Both the position numbers and the translations under genes were made by a program. Positions 1 through 9,074 of a stretch of 64,000 nt of DNA are shown here, one piece after another (the stretch's first letter is position 1; the number at the start of each line of letters is the position of its first letter). The notes beneath the pieces were generated by a model, which ran no database searches, was not told where the DNA came from, and saw only the letters and a list, made by a program, of their open reading frames with translations. Origin of the DNA: Sphingomonas jaspsi DSM 18422. Lineage in GTDB: Bacteria > Pseudomonadota > Alphaproteobacteria > Sphingomonadales > Sphingomonadaceae. The stretch covers positions 1,981,810 to 2,045,809 of the forward strand of contig NZ_KK073876.1 in the NCBI RefSeq assembly GCF_000585415.1, read 5' to 3'.

Positions 1-546
1 TCGAACCACGCATTCACCGAACTTTGACAGGTAGATAGCTACCAGCGCTTTCTGGCGGTTGAGCGCCAGTTCTTCCAACTCCGCCGCGCTCGCTTTGCGT
101 CGGGGACTGGGCAGATAATCGCCTTCGACTAAGGGCGCATGCTGTATCGGCCCAGCATCGGCGATATTCGGTGCCCCATTGGTGAATTCCTTACGGATCA
201 ACACATCGGCGAAGGTGTAACGCAACGTGTCGCCCGGAAACCGCATGAGACTTCCTGTAGAATCAGCAGCTTGGAGCAGGCACCATCCGTCCCCGATCTT
301 CGGGAAGATTTTTCGTAGATCATCTTTCTCGTAGCGCGGTTTGAGGACAAACTCCTTGGTTAATTCAGGCTGTTTCTTGACCACGCACTCGCCAAAACCA
401 GCCTGAATGCGCCGAGCTTGATCTGCCGCGAATTCTTTTGCGTCGACTGGCCGCGACAAGCGCGATCCGATCGGCGTTTCACGCGTGAATTCGTCTTCCT
501 TAGGCGCCAACAAGGCTGCCGCGAGCATGAGAATTACAGGCGCCAT
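1..546 (-). CDS. Secreted hypothetical protein, C-terminus cut by window edge
   Basis: Open reading frame of 182 codons with no stop, running off the left edge. The start ATG overlaps the nuoF stop (TGATG), so it is probably translated with the nuo operon. The N-terminus (residues 1-14) is a short hydrophobic stretch ending LLA, like a signal peptide, though it lacks the usual early Lys/Arg. The motif FGECVV occurs at residues 51-56 and again at 176-181, with further Cys at 89, so the protein looks built from two copies of a Cys-containing unit of about 125 residues; the second copy is cut off. I do not recognise a function. The usual next gene of a nuo operon (nuoG) is not seen in the available sequence. 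Confidence 0.8.
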   Translation of the reverse strand, partial: MAPVILMLAAALLAPKEDEFTRETPIGSRLSRPVDAKEFAADQARRIQAGFGECVVKKQPELTKEFVLKPRYEKDDLRKIFPKIGDGWCLLQAADSTGSLMRFPGDTLRYTFADVLIRKEFTNGAPNIADAGPIQHAPLVEGDYLPSPRRKASAAELEELALNRQKALVAIYLSKFGECVVR

Positions 547-1850
547 CACTCTGCCGCCTCCTGCATGCCGTTACGCTCGGCGATGCGGCGTTCTAGCTCG
601 GGGCGGAAGTGGCGGATGAGGCCCTGGATCGGCCAGGCGGCGGCGTCGCCCAGCGCGCAGATGGTGTGGCCCTCGACCTGCTTGGTGACGTCGTAGAGCT
701 GGTCGATGGTCGCGACTTCGGCGTCGCCTTCCCGCAGGCGCTCCATCGTGCGCCACATCCAGCCGGTGCCTTCGCGGCACGGCGTGCACTGGCCGCAGCT
801 TTCATGTTTGTAGAAGTAGCTGAGGCGCGAAATGGCGCGGACGATGTCAGTCGACTTGTCCATGACGATGACCGCCGCGGTGCCAAGGCCGGAGCCGAGC
901 GCCTTCAACCCGTCGAAGTCCATCGGCGCGTCCCAGATCTGCGCGGCCGGGACCAGCGGCACCGAAGACCCCCCCGGGATGACGGCGAGCAGATTGTCCT
1001 TGCCGCCGCGAATGCCGCCGCAATGCTTCTCGATCAGCTCGCCAAACGGGATGCTCATCGCCTCTTCGACGACGCACGGCTTGTTCACATGGCCTGAAAT
1101 CTGGAACAGCTTGGTGCCGGCGTTATTCTCGCGCCCAAAGCTCTTGAACCAGTCCGCGCCACGGCGAAGGATGGTCGGCGTAACGGCGATGCTTTCGACA
1201 TTGTTGACCGTGGTCGGGCAGCCATAAAGGCCCGCACCGGCCGGGAACGGCGGCTTCAGGCGCGGCTGGCCCTTCTTGCCTTCGAGGCTCTCCAGCATCG
1301 CGGTTTCTTCGCCGCAGATGTAGGCGCCCGCGCCGCGATGGACGAAGACGTCGAAGTCATAACCCGACCCGCAGGCGTTCTTGCCGATCAGGCCCGCGTC
1401 ATAGGCCTCGGCCACCGCCTTGCGCAGCGCCTCGGTCTCGCGGATGAATTCGCCGCGGACGTAGATGTAAGCCGCCCGCGCACGCATCGCGAAACCGGCG
1501 ATCAGCGCGCCTTCGACCAGCTTGTGCGGGTCATGGCGCAGGATTTCGCGGTCCTTGCACGATCCGGGCTCGGATTCGTCGGCGTTGATGACCAGGAAGT
1601 TGGGGCGGCCCGGGGTCGGCGCCTTGGGCATGAAGCTCCATTTCATGCCGGTCGGGAAGCCCGCGCCGCCGCGGCCGCGCAGGCCCGACGCCTTGACGAT
1701 CTCGATGATCTCGTCCTGGCCGGTCTTCAGCAGCTTGGCGGTATTGTCCCAATCGCCGCGCGCCTGCGCCGACTTCAGGTCCGCGCCCTGGAAGCCGTAG
1801 ACGTTGGTGAAGATGCGATCCTTGTCGCTAAGTGACGTGATGCCGCTCAT
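546..1850 (-). CDS. nuoF: NADH-quinone oxidoreductase subunit F
   Basis: Flavoprotein of the NADH-oxidising arm of respiratory complex I, 434 aa. It binds NADH and FMN and carries the N3 [4Fe-4S] cluster. The glycine-rich FMN/NADH segment [14 protein letters not shown] is near residues 52-65, and the N3 ligands are C352, C355, C358 (CGQCTPC) and C398 (TICALGD). I chose the ATG of MSGITSL because it overlaps the stop of the upstream 48-aa gene (ATGA) and gives the family length; a longer open frame upstream is an overlap artefact. Peripheral cytoplasmic subunit, in operon with nuoA-E. Confidence 0.97.
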   Translation of the reverse strand: MSGITSLSDKDRIFTNVYGFQGADLKSAQARGDWDNTAKLLKTGQDEIIEIVKASGLRGRGGAGFPTGMKWSFMPKAPTPGRPNFLVINADESEPGSCKDREILRHDPHKLVEGALIAGFAMRARAAYIYVRGEFIRETEALRKAVAEAYDAGLIGKNACGSGYDFDVFVHRGAGAYICGEETAMLESLEGKKGQPRLKPPFPAGAGLYGCPTTVNNVESIAVTPTILRRGADWFKSFGRENNAGTKLFQISGHVNKPCVVEEAMSIPFGELIEKHCGGIRGGKDNLLAVIPGGSSVPLVPAAQIWDAPMDFDGLKALGSGLGTAAVIVMDKSTDIVRAISRLSYFYKHESCGQCTPCREGTGWMWRTMERLREGDAEVATIDQLYDVTKQVEGHTICALGDAAAWPIQGLIRHFRPELERRIAERNGMQEAAE

Positions 1851-1993
1851 TTGATCCGCTTCCCGCCCAGCTTGTCCTGAGCCAGCATGACAAGACCGAC
1901 CGCCACGGCGACGATCAGGCCCAGCCACAAGATTTTGAGCACCAGGCTCAACACGACGATCGCGAGGATCACGAGAATGACGAAAGCGATCAC
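1847..1993 (-). CDS. 48-aa membrane protein between nuoE and nuoF
   Basis: GTG-initiated frame of 49 codons whose start overlaps the nuoE stop (GTGA) and whose stop overlaps the nuoF start (ATGA), so it fills the gap exactly. The product is almost entirely hydrophobic (two short membrane segments around a central LKILW) and ends in the charged tail [10 protein letters not shown]. Both junctions use the same 4-nt overlap seen elsewhere in this operon, which supports real translation. Function unknown. It could be an accessory or assembly peptide of complex I; that is inference from position only. Confidence 0.7.
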   Translation of the reverse strand: MIAFVILVILAIVVLSLVLKILWLGLIVAVAVGLVMLAQDKLGGKRIK

Positions 1994-2655
1994 CACTGCC
2001 CCCGATAGTCGTAGTTGCGTTCGGCCATCTTCTTGAGCGTCGTCGGGCCACCCTCGGGGCAGCTCGTCTGGCGGGCGATCTGCGGGCCGGGCTTGGGCGA
2101 TTTGCCCTCGGCCAGCGCGTCGAGGATCGCGCCCATGCTCTCTTCGGTCAGGTCTTCGAAATTGTCGTCGTTGATCTGGACCATCGGCGCGTTGGTGCAG
2201 GCACCAAGGCATTCGACCTCGGTCAGCGTGAACAGGCCGTCGCCGGTGGTGTGGCCCTTTTTGAGGCCGCGCTTGAAGCAGGCCGACAGCACATCGTCCG
2301 ACCCGCGCAACATGCACGGCGTCGTGCCGCACACCTGCACATGGTACTTACCGACGGGCACGAGGTTGAACATGGTGTAGAAGGACGCGACCTCCTGCAC
2401 CCGGACCGGCGGCATATCGAGCTCGCGCGCGACGAATTCGATCACCGGGATCGGCAGCCAGCCTTGAGTCCCTGTCATTTCGCCGACTTGCCGCTGGGCA
2501 AGGTCGAGGAACGGAATCGACGCCGACGCCTGCCGCCCCGCCGGATAGCGCGAGACGATATCCTTCGCGGCCTTGGCATTGGCCTCGGTCCAGGCGAACC
2601 CGCCCCACTCGGCGCGGAGTTCGGGCGTATCAGGGGCGAAATTGCGCTCAGCCAT
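1990..2655 (-). CDS. nuoE: NADH-quinone oxidoreductase subunit E
   Basis: Thioredoxin-fold [2Fe-2S] subunit of complex I (N1a cluster), 221 aa, partner of NuoF. The four cluster ligands are visible as C109 and C114 (VCGTTPCML) and C149 and C153 (CLGACTNAP). The start MAERNF overlaps the nuoD stop (TAATG); an in-frame ATG four codons upstream lies inside nuoD and is less likely. The C-terminus after about residue 175 is a lysine- and proline-containing extension ending NYDYRGQW, commonly seen in alphaproteobacterial and mitochondrial homologues. Confidence 0.97.
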   Translation of the reverse strand: MAERNFAPDTPELRAEWGGFAWTEANAKAAKDIVSRYPAGRQASASIPFLDLAQRQVGEMTGTQGWLPIPVIEFVARELDMPPVRVQEVASFYTMFNLVPVGKYHVQVCGTTPCMLRGSDDVLSACFKRGLKKGHTTGDGLFTLTEVECLGACTNAPMVQINDDNFEDLTEESMGAILDALAEGKSPKPGPQIARQTSCPEGGPTTLKKMAERNYDYRGQW

Positions 2656-3887
2656 TAGCGGTCGCACTCCCCAAAGACGACGTCGATCGCGGACAGGACC
2701 GCGGTGGTGTCGGCGAGCATGTGACCCTTCATCATGAAATCCATCGCCTGCAGGTGGCTGAACGCGGTCGGCCGGATCTTGCAGCGATAGGGTTTGTTGG
2801 TGCCGTCGGCGACAAGGTAGACGCCGAATTCGCCCTTGGGGCTTTCGGTCGCGACATACACTTCGCCTTCGGGGACGTGATATCCCTCGGTGTAGAGCTT
2901 GAAGTGGTGGATCAGCGCTTCCATCGACTGCTTCATCTCCGCGCGCTTGGGCGGGAAGACCTTGCGGTCAGTGGTGCCGATCGAGCCTTCGGGCATGTCG
3001 CGCAGGCACTGGCGCATGATGCGCGCCGACTGGCGCACTTCTTCGACGCGGACCATGAAGCGGTCGTAGCAGTCGCCCTTGGTGCCGACCGGAATGTCGA
3101 ATTCCATCCGGTCATAGACTTCGTAGGGCTGCGCGCGGCGGATGTCCCACGGAATGCCCGCGGCGCGGATCATCGGGCCGCTGAAGCCCCATGCCAGCGC
3201 GTCTTCCTTGCTGACGGTGCCGATGTCGACATTGCGCTGCTTGAAGATGCGGTTGTCGGCGACGAGGCTGATCGCATCCTCGAAAATCGTCGGGAATTTG
3301 TCGAGCCAGTCGGAAATCTGGACCAGCACCTTTTCCGGAATGTCCTGGTGAACGCCGCCGACGCGGAAGTAGTTGGCGTGCATGCGCGCGCCCGACACCG
3401 CCTCATAGAGCTGCAACGTGTCTTCGCGCACCTCGAACAGCCACAGGTTGGGCGTCATCGCGCCCACGTCCATGATGTGCGCGCCAAGGTTTAGCATATG
3501 GTTGGAGATGCGGGTCAGCTCCGCCATCAGCACGCGAATATACTGCGCGCGCAGCGGCACTTCGAGGCCGAGCAGCTTTTCGACCGCCAGCACGTAGCTG
3601 TGCTCCATGCACATCGGCGAGCAGTAATCGAGCCGGTCGAAATAGGGCAGCGCCTGCGCGTAGGTGCGATATTCGATCAGCTTTTCGGTGCCGCGGTGAA
3701 GCAGGCCGACGTGTGGATCGACGCGTTCGACGATCTCACCGTCCAGCTCCATGATCAGGCGCAGCACACCGTGCGCGGCCGGATGCTGCGGACCGAAATT
3801 GATGGTGTAGTTGGAAACGGTCTGGTCGCCGGCGGTGGGCTTATCACCCTGCGGCGCGCCGACCATGACGTCTAGCGTCGTCGTCAT
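2655..3887 (-). CDS. nuoD: NADH-quinone oxidoreductase subunit D
   Basis: 49-kDa subunit of complex I, 410 aa, which forms the quinone-binding pocket with NuoB. Recognised from [14 protein letters not shown], the [12 protein letters not shown] segment, [12 protein letters not shown] and the C-terminal [11 protein letters not shown] short N-terminal extension (about 25 residues, [17 protein letters not shown]) precedes the conserved core. The start overlaps the stop of nuoC by 4 nt (ATGA). Cytoplasmic arm, at the membrane interface. Confidence 0.98.
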   Translation of the reverse strand: MTTTLDVMVGAPQGDKPTAGDQTVSNYTINFGPQHPAAHGVLRLIMELDGEIVERVDPHVGLLHRGTEKLIEYRTYAQALPYFDRLDYCSPMCMEHSYVLAVEKLLGLEVPLRAQYIRVLMAELTRISNHMLNLGAHIMDVGAMTPNLWLFEVREDTLQLYEAVSGARMHANYFRVGGVHQDIPEKVLVQISDWLDKFPTIFEDAISLVADNRIFKQRNVDIGTVSKEDALAWGFSGPMIRAAGIPWDIRRAQPYEVYDRMEFDIPVGTKGDCYDRFMVRVEEVRQSARIMRQCLRDMPEGSIGTTDRKVFPPKRAEMKQSMEALIHHFKLYTEGYHVPEGEVYVATESPKGEFGVYLVADGTNKPYRCKIRPTAFSHLQAMDFMMKGHMLADTTAVLSAIDVVFGECDR

Positions 3888-4759
3888 GCGTCACCCTTCT
3901 TCGGCTTGGCCGGTGATTTCTTCTTGGCGGCGGGCTTGGGCTCGGCGGTTGCCGTCGCCTTGCCGCCCGCGCTTTTCGCCTTGGCGGCGGCGGGCTTGCG
4001 GGCAGCCTTGGTCGCCGCCTGTTCGGCAGGCTTTCCGGCGCCGGTATCCGCCGGCTTTTCGGTCACCTTCTTGGTACCCGGCCCGGCTTCGGCCTTGACC
4101 GACGGCGTGCTCGGCGCAGGCGCAGGCGACGGCGCGCCCGGGGCCTGAGGGACCGCCTTCTCGTCGCCCGGCAGAACATATTCCGGTCCAGCCCACGGCA
4201 TCAGGAAGTCGAAGCTGCGGAAGTCCTGCGGCAGCTGCACCGGCTCGTAGACCACGCGCTTTTCGGCTTCCGAATAGCGCAGCTCGACATAGCCGGTTTG
4301 CGGGAAGTCCTTGCGCAGCGGATAGCCTTCGAAGTTATAGTCGGTGAGGATGCGGCGCAGGTCCGGGTTGCCGCTGAAGATCACGCCGTAAAGGTCGAAC
4401 ACCTCGCGCTCCAGCCAGCCCGCAACCGGCCACAGGCCCGTCACGCTCGGCACCGGCGTGTCTTCGTCGGTCAGCACCTTGATGCGGATGCGGTGGTTAT
4501 GGGTCACCGACAGCAGGTGGTAATTGACCTCGAACCGCTCTGGCCGCTGCGGATAGTCGACACCGGCGATTTCCATCAGCTGCTGGTAGCCGAATTCGTC
4601 GCGGGCAATGCGGCAAGCCTCGATCAACGCGTCGCGGGTGACCGTGAAGGTCAGTTCGCCGACATGCTCCTTGGTCGCGACATGGCCCTTGCCGATCGCG
4701 GCCGCAAAGGTCTTCGCGAAGCCGTCGCGCGCCTTGATGAGGGGGGCGGGACTGCTCAT
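3884..4759 (-). CDS. nuoC: NADH-quinone oxidoreductase subunit C with basic Ala/Lys/Pro tail
   Basis: 30-kDa subunit of complex I, 291 aa. Residues 1 to about 190 are the normal NuoC core ([10 protein letters not shown], the [20 protein letters not shown] motif region, and [12 protein letters not shown]). Residues about 200-291 are a low-complexity tail rich in Ala, Lys and Pro with repeated KPAA/AAKK-type pieces, similar in composition to histone-H1-like domains. The start was chosen by the ATGA overlap with the nuoB stop. The core function is secure. The tail is dispensable-looking and of unknown role. Confidence 0.95.
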   Translation of the reverse strand: MSSPAPLIKARDGFAKTFAAAIGKGHVATKEHVGELTFTVTRDALIEACRIARDEFGYQQLMEIAGVDYPQRPERFEVNYHLLSVTHNHRIRIKVLTDEDTPVPSVTGLWPVAGWLEREVFDLYGVIFSGNPDLRRILTDYNFEGYPLRKDFPQTGYVELRYSEAEKRVVYEPVQLPQDFRSFDFLMPWAGPEYVLPGDEKAVPQAPGAPSPAPAPSTPSVKAEAGPGTKKVTEKPADTGAGKPAEQAATKAARKPAAAKAKSAGGKATATAEPKPAAKKKSPAKPKKGDA

Positions 4760-5346
4760 CGGTCGATCGTCCCTTCGCGGCGGATCTTCCGCTGCAGCTG
4801 CATGATGCCGTAAAGCAGCGCTTCCGCGGTCGGCGGGCAGCCCGGGACGTAGACGTCTACGGGCACGATGCGGTCGCAACCGCGAACTACCGAATAGCTG
4901 TAGTGGTAATAGCCGCCACCGTTGGCGCAGCTTCCCATCGAGATGACGTATTTGGGCTCGCTCATCTGATCATAGACCTTGCGCAGCGCCGGGGCCATCT
5001 TGTTGCACAGCGTCCCCGCGACGATCATCACGTCGCTCTGGCGCGGCGACGCGCGCGGCGCGACGCCGAAACGTTCGAGGTCGTAGCGCGGCATGTTGAC
5101 GTGGATCATCTCGACCGCGCAGCAGGCAAGGCCGAAGGTCATCCACCACAGCGAACCGGTCCGCGCCCAGGTCACGACATCGTCGAGCTTGGCGACGATG
5201 AAGCCCTTTTCGTCGAGCTCGCGGCGCATCGCCTCGAACCGCGCCTGCTGTTCGGGCGACAGGTCGAGCGACGGCACCTCGTCGGGGCGCAGGCCGACGG
5301 TCGGGTCGCGGGTCACTAGGCCGGAATCCACAGGGCTCACTCCCAT
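4756..5346 (-). CDS. nuoB: NADH-quinone oxidoreductase subunit B
   Basis: PSST subunit of complex I, 196 aa, holding the terminal N2 [4Fe-4S] cluster that reduces quinone. The four ligands are visible: the tandem C75-C76 (LACCAVEM), C140 (GSCANGG) and C170 ([10 protein letters not shown]). I took the ATG of [13 protein letters not shown] two codons further in overlaps the nuoA stop as GTGA and is an equally possible start. Membrane-associated, next to NuoD. Confidence 0.96.
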   Translation of the reverse strand: MGVSPVDSGLVTRDPTVGLRPDEVPSLDLSPEQQARFEAMRRELDEKGFIVAKLDDVVTWARTGSLWWMTFGLACCAVEMIHVNMPRYDLERFGVAPRASPRQSDVMIVAGTLCNKMAPALRKVYDQMSEPKYVISMGSCANGGGYYHYSYSVVRGCDRIVPVDVYVPGCPPTAEALLYGIMQLQRKIRREGTIDR

Positions 5347-5714
5347 TCCAGCGCCCCCTTCTTCCACGCATAGGCAAGGCCGAGGCCCAGTTCGGCGAGG
5401 AACAGCATCATCGCCGACCAGCCAGCCCAGCCGGTGCCCATCAGGCTGACCGCCCAGGGATAGAGGAATGCCGCTTCAAGGTCGAAGACGATGAACAGGA
5501 TCGCGACGAGGTAGAAGCGGACGTCGAACTGCGCGCGGCTGTCGTCGAACGCGGGGAAACCGCATTCATACTCGCTCAGTTTTTCGGCATCCGGCTTATG
5601 CGTTCCGGCAAGGCGGCTGACGATCATCGGCAGCACGACAAACGCCCCCGACAGCGCCAGTGCGACCATCAGGAACAACAGGATCGGCAGATATCCGGCG
5701 GCGACTTGGGCCAA
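5337..5714 (-). CDS. nuoA: NADH-quinone oxidoreductase subunit A
   Basis: Small membrane subunit of complex I, 125 aa, with three transmembrane segments (about residues 10-32, 65-88 and 97-117). The conserved loop between segments 1 and 2 contains [20 protein letters not shown], including the conserved Cys of ND3-type subunits. First gene of the nuo operon in this window. About 100 bp separate it from the upstream phosphatase gene, so the operon promoter is probably there. Confidence 0.97.
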   Translation of the reverse strand: MAQVAAGYLPILLFLMVALALSGAFVVLPMIVSRLAGTHKPDAEKLSEYECGFPAFDDSRAQFDVRFYLVAILFIVFDLEAAFLYPWAVSLMGTGWAGWSAMMLFLAELGLGLAYAWKKGALEWE

Positions 5715-5763
5715 AGGGGGACTCCCGACAGGGCTAAAAGGTTCGCGCCCCTCTAGGACGCCC

Positions 5764-5776
5764 GCCCAGTCTGGGC
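5764..5776. promoter_or_regulatory. 13-bp perfect palindrome upstream of nuoA
   Basis: GCCCAGTCTGGGC is a perfect inverted repeat with a one-base centre, in the 99-bp gap between the phosphatase gene and nuoA. It could be a regulator site for the nuo operon or a small hairpin. No T-run follows on the minus strand, so it does not look like an intrinsic terminator. Confidence 0.3.
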
Positions 5777-5813
5777 AAGCGCCAGAGGCGTGAAAATGAC
5801 TCGCAAAATGCGC

Positions 5814-6626
5814 TTAGCGCAGCGACCCGGCGAGCAGCTTGTGAAGCTTGCTGTGAAGCTCACTGTTGGCGGCAAGATATTCGCGGCGGTCAAACATCCG
5901 GTCCTGTCCGCGATAGTCGCTGACGAAACCGCCCGCTTCGCGAACCAGCAGCGTGCCAGCGGCCGTGTCCCAGATGTCGAGATCGTCTTCCCAGAAGGCG
6001 TCGAGCCGGCCCGCCGCGACCCATGCGAAGTCGAGGGTCGCAGCGCCCATCCGGCGCACGCCCGACACTTCGGGGCCGATCGCACCATAGATGCGTGCCC
6101 AGGTCGAAACGTTGCCACGCCCGAAATGGGGCATGCCGGTGCCGATCAGCGCCTCGTCGAGGTGGCGGCGCGCCGACACGCGCAAACGGCGGTCATGGAG
6201 CCACGCCCCCCGGCCCTTTTCGGCCCAGAAGCTTTCGTCGGTGATCGGCTGGTAGGTCAGCGCGTGGGTGATTTCCGGGTCGCCGTTGGGCTTCTTGTCC
6301 TCGACCGCGATCGAAATGGCGAAGTGAGGGATGCCGTGCAGGAAGTTACTGGTGCCGTCCAAGGGGTCGACGATCCAGCGAGGCTTGTCGGGGTTGCCCT
6401 CGATGACGCCCGCTTCCTCGCTAACGATGGCCCAGTCGGGGCGCGCGTTGCGAAGCTCTTCGATGACCGTCTGCTCGGCGCGCTTGTCGGCCATCGACAC
6501 AAAGTCGGCCGGACCCTTCTTCGACACCTGCAGCTGTTCGACTTCGCCGAAGTCGCGGCGCAGGCGCGGCGCCGCCTTGCGGGCGGCGCGGGTCATGACG
6601 GTAATGAGGCCGGAGTGCGAAACCAT
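5814..6626 (-). CDS. Inositol monophosphatase family protein
   Basis: Mg2+-dependent phosphatase of the inositol monophosphatase fold, 270 aa, the usual family length. Metal-site motifs are present: E and E in SEEAG (near residue 70), the signature WIVDPLDGTSNFLHG (about 84-98) and the C-terminal WDTAAGTLLVREAGG. The substrate could be inositol-1-phosphate, 3'-phosphoadenosine phosphate or histidinol phosphate; sequence alone does not decide, although SuhB-like is the closest impression. Its start overlaps the stop of efp (TGATG), so the two are co-translated. Confidence 0.9.
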   Translation of the reverse strand: MVSHSGLITVMTRAARKAAPRLRRDFGEVEQLQVSKKGPADFVSMADKRAEQTVIEELRNARPDWAIVSEEAGVIEGNPDKPRWIVDPLDGTSNFLHGIPHFAISIAVEDKKPNGDPEITHALTYQPITDESFWAEKGRGAWLHDRRLRVSARRHLDEALIGTGMPHFGRGNVSTWARIYGAIGPEVSGVRRMGAATLDFAWVAAGRLDAFWEDDLDIWDTAAGTLLVREAGGFVSDYRGQDRMFDRREYLAANSELHSKLHKLLAGSLR

Positions 6627-7189
6627 CAGTCGGCGCGGCGCACGTAGGTCTGTTCGTACACGTCGACGACGATGCGCGTTCCGCTCGCGATGTGCGGCGG
6701 GACCATGATGCGCACGCCATTGTCAAGAATGGCCGGCTTGTAGCTGGACGAAGCGGTCTGCCCCTTCACCACTGCGTCGGCTTCGACGATGGTGGCTTCG
6801 ATCGTGTCGGGCAGCTGCACGCTGATCGGGCGCTCGTCATACAATTCCATCACAACGTCCATGCCGTCCTGAAGGAAGGCCGCAGCGTCACCCAGCAGGT
6901 CGCGGTCGAGCGTGATCTGCTCGTAAGTGTCCTTGTCCATGAAAGTCAGCTGCTCCCCGTCGGCGAACAGGAACTGGAAATCCTTGGTGTCGAGGCGCAC
7001 GCGTTCGACCGTTTCGGCCGAGCGGAAGCGGACGTTGGTCTTGCGGCCGTCGATGAGGTTCTTCATCTCGACCTGCATATAGGCACCGCCCTTGCCGGGC
7101 TGGGTGTGCTGGATCTTCACGGCACGCCAGATGCCGCCTTCATATTCGATGATGTTACCGGGACGAATGTCCACGCCGCTGATCTTCAT
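6626..7189 (-). CDS. efp: Elongation factor P
   Basis: Translation factor that relieves ribosome stalling at polyproline stretches, 187 aa in three beta-barrel domains. The modification loop [10 protein letters not shown] places the lysine at residue 33. The domain III signature [12 protein letters not shown] and the C-terminal [10 protein letters not shown] are present. A lysine at the loop tip fits the lysylation (EpmA) type rather than the arginine-rhamnosylated type. First gene of a two-gene unit with the downstream phosphatase. Confidence 0.97.
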   Translation of the reverse strand: MKISGVDIRPGNIIEYEGGIWRAVKIQHTQPGKGGAYMQVEMKNLIDGRKTNVRFRSAETVERVRLDTKDFQFLFADGEQLTFMDKDTYEQITLDRDLLGDAAAFLQDGMDVVMELYDERPISVQLPDTIEATIVEADAVVKGQTASSSYKPAILDNGVRIMVPPHIASGTRIVVDVYEQTYVRRAD

Positions 7190-7215
7190 GATGATCCGCC
7201 TATATGCCTGAGAGA

Positions 7216-7246
7216 TGAAAAAGAGCCGGGACGGGCCGCCCCGTCC
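7216..7246 (-). terminator. Rho-independent terminator after the M23 peptidase gene
   Basis: On the minus strand a perfect 7-bp GC stem (GGACGGG / CCCGTCC, loop of four) is followed after a few bases by a run of T (complement of AAAAA at 7218-7222). It lies directly downstream of the peptidase stop and upstream of efp, so it separates the two transcription units. Confidence 0.7.
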
Positions 7247-7261
7247 GATACGCCGCGCCCC

Positions 7262-7891
7262 CTAGCGCGTCGCGGGCGTTCCCGCAAGCAGCGGATAGGG
7301 ATTGATCGGCGTGCCCTGGTACCATTTTTCGCCCGGGTTCATACGGTTGATCGCGAAATGGAGGTGCGGCCCGTCGGGCGATGCGTTGCCGGTGTGACCC
7401 ACGAAACCGACCGGCGCGCCGCGCCCGATCTTCTGCCCCTCGGCCAGCCCGTCGGCATAGCGCTGGAGATGTGCGTAATAGTAGGTCCACAGGCCGTCGT
7501 CGGAGCGAACGTAGGCGCTGACGCCGCCCCCGCCGTTGGAAAAATAGAGCTTCTCTACGGTGCCCGGCGCCGCGGCCACGACCGGGGTGCCTTCGGCGGC
7601 CATGATGTCGATCGCGTCATGGACGCGCGCACCGCCGGCACGCGCCTGGGTGAACGTATCGACCAGTTGGTCGGCTTTGATGCCCGCGACCGGTATCGCC
7701 AGACCGGCGGGACCAACCGTCACGCTTTCCGCTACCGTGACTGCGGGGGCGCTGGCGGGCTGGACGATAGCCTTGTCGCCCACCGGCTCCACCTTGCCGT
7801 CGCGACGGCTGCCGGTGATGCCCTGGTAGAAAATCCAGAAAGCGCTCACCAGCACGGCGGTGACGATGATGGTGCCAAGACTGCGAAACAT
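7262..7891 (-). CDS. M23 family metallopeptidase (LytM domain)
   Basis: Peptidoglycan endopeptidase-type protein, 209 aa. An N-terminal membrane anchor (residues 5-23, TIIVTAVLVSAFWIFYQ) is followed by a low-complexity linker and a LytM domain. The zinc-site motifs are present: HDAIDI (H and D), and GPHLHF near the C-terminus, with the YYAHL segment between. The fold therefore appears catalytically competent. It probably acts on the periplasmic face of the inner membrane. It lies 7 bp from the L,D-transpeptidase gene, which suggests a shared role in wall remodelling. Confidence 0.9.
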   Translation of the reverse strand: MFRSLGTIIVTAVLVSAFWIFYQGITGSRRDGKVEPVGDKAIVQPASAPAVTVAESVTVGPAGLAIPVAGIKADQLVDTFTQARAGGARVHDAIDIMAAEGTPVVAAAPGTVEKLYFSNGGGGVSAYVRSDDGLWTYYYAHLQRYADGLAEGQKIGRGAPVGFVGHTGNASPDGPHLHFAINRMNPGEKWYQGTPINPYPLLAGTPATR

Positions 7892-7898
7892 GGCGAGC

Positions 7899-8993
7899 TT
7901 AGGCGACGAATTCTGCCTTGAAGCCGGGCTTCAGCATGCGCGACAGGCGCAGCACATCCCAATTGGTCATGCGAATGCAGCCGTGGCTTTCCGACCGGCC
8001 GATCGTCTGCGGCTCGGGCGTCCCGTGGATGCCGTAATGCTCCTTGGTAAGGTCGAGCCAGGCGACACCGACCGGACCGTTGGGGCCCGGTGGCAATTTC
8101 TGCTCCGCCTTGCTGTCGTCAACGTCCCAGAACAGGTCCGGCTGGTAGTGGAACGGCGGCAGGTAGGCGTAGGTCGTCGCCTTCCAATCGCCGAGCGGCA
8201 GCGGATCGTGACCTGAACCGGTCGTCACCGGAAACTGTCCCACCAGGACCTCGTCCTTGTTGTACACCTTCAGGAGGCCCTCCGACTTGTCGACGACGAT
8301 ATCATCGCCGATTGGCTGGTCCGCATCGATGTTCAGCTTCTTCATCAGCGCGGCATATTCGGGCTTCAGGTCGCCGGAATAATCGGTGCGGCTCGCAACG
8401 ACGTTGGGCAGGCGCAGTGTCTGACCGATACCGATCAACGCGGTCGGGCCGTTGAGCGCAATGATCGTGCGGGGCGTCGTGTGATACCGCTCCGCCACCT
8501 CTTCCAGCATGTTGCGGTAGGACATGGCCTTAAGCTTGGCCTGAGCCTCGGGCTTCTTGGGGAAGGGATAGACGTAATCGCCGCTGATATCGTCGGCGGT
8601 CAGCTTGACCATCACCGACGCAGGCACCTGCTGCCCAGCCAGCAAGGCATCGAGCGTCCGTCGATCCAGCTTATCGGTCAACGGCAGGTTGCGCGACTTC
8701 TGGAAGCCGTGGAGCGCGGCCTTGTAGACCATGCCATCCTTGCCATCGATCACGCCTGACGAAAAACCGGCGCGCGAGAGCAGGACCTGCGCATGGAACA
8801 CGCCGCCATTGATTTCCGAACCGGGCATACCGGGCTGTACCCATCCCTGGTCGCCAGTCGGCTTGGCATCGGTCGCGGCGGGCTTGGCGGAAACATCCTG
8901 CGCGTCGGTGGGCGCGCTGGCGAACATCAGGCTAGCGCCTGCTGCCAAGGCGATGGACAGCGAAAACAGCGATACGATCGGGTTACGCGGCAC
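7899..8993 (-). CDS. L,D-transpeptidase with peptidoglycan-binding and LysM-like segments
   Basis: Periplasmic YkuD-family enzyme, 364 aa, which would make 3-3 peptidoglycan cross-links or attach proteins to the wall. It has a signal peptide (residues 1-31, ending SAPTDAQ), a peptidoglycan-binding-type helical region (about 60-115), a LysM-like stretch (about 180-216, with VAERYHTTPRTI) and the YkuD domain (about 245-364). The catalytic motif is H323 (GIHG) with SHGC, nucleophile C339, then IRM. The 3' neighbour is the M23 peptidase 7 bp away, so the two form an envelope operon. Confidence 0.93.
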   Translation of the reverse strand: MPRNPIVSLFSLSIALAAGASLMFASAPTDAQDVSAKPAATDAKPTGDQGWVQPGMPGSEINGGVFHAQVLLSRAGFSSGVIDGKDGMVYKAALHGFQKSRNLPLTDKLDRRTLDALLAGQQVPASVMVKLTADDISGDYVYPFPKKPEAQAKLKAMSYRNMLEEVAERYHTTPRTIIALNGPTALIGIGQTLRLPNVVASRTDYSGDLKPEYAALMKKLNIDADQPIGDDIVVDKSEGLLKVYNKDEVLVGQFPVTTGSGHDPLPLGDWKATTYAYLPPFHYQPDLFWDVDDSKAEQKLPPGPNGPVGVAWLDLTKEHYGIHGTPEPQTIGRSESHGCIRMTNWDVLRLSRMLKPGFKAEFVA

Positions 8994-9074
8994 TGGGCAT
9001 TCCTCCTGACTCGATTTGTCAGGGTGAACGCGGCGATCGGCGAATTGGTTTCCCTGCCGTTCCGAAGATGGCGA

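Noticed and set aside
418..696. Plus-strand frame at the left end
   Set aside because: Crosses the nuoF end and the secreted protein gene on the other strand; no ribosome site.
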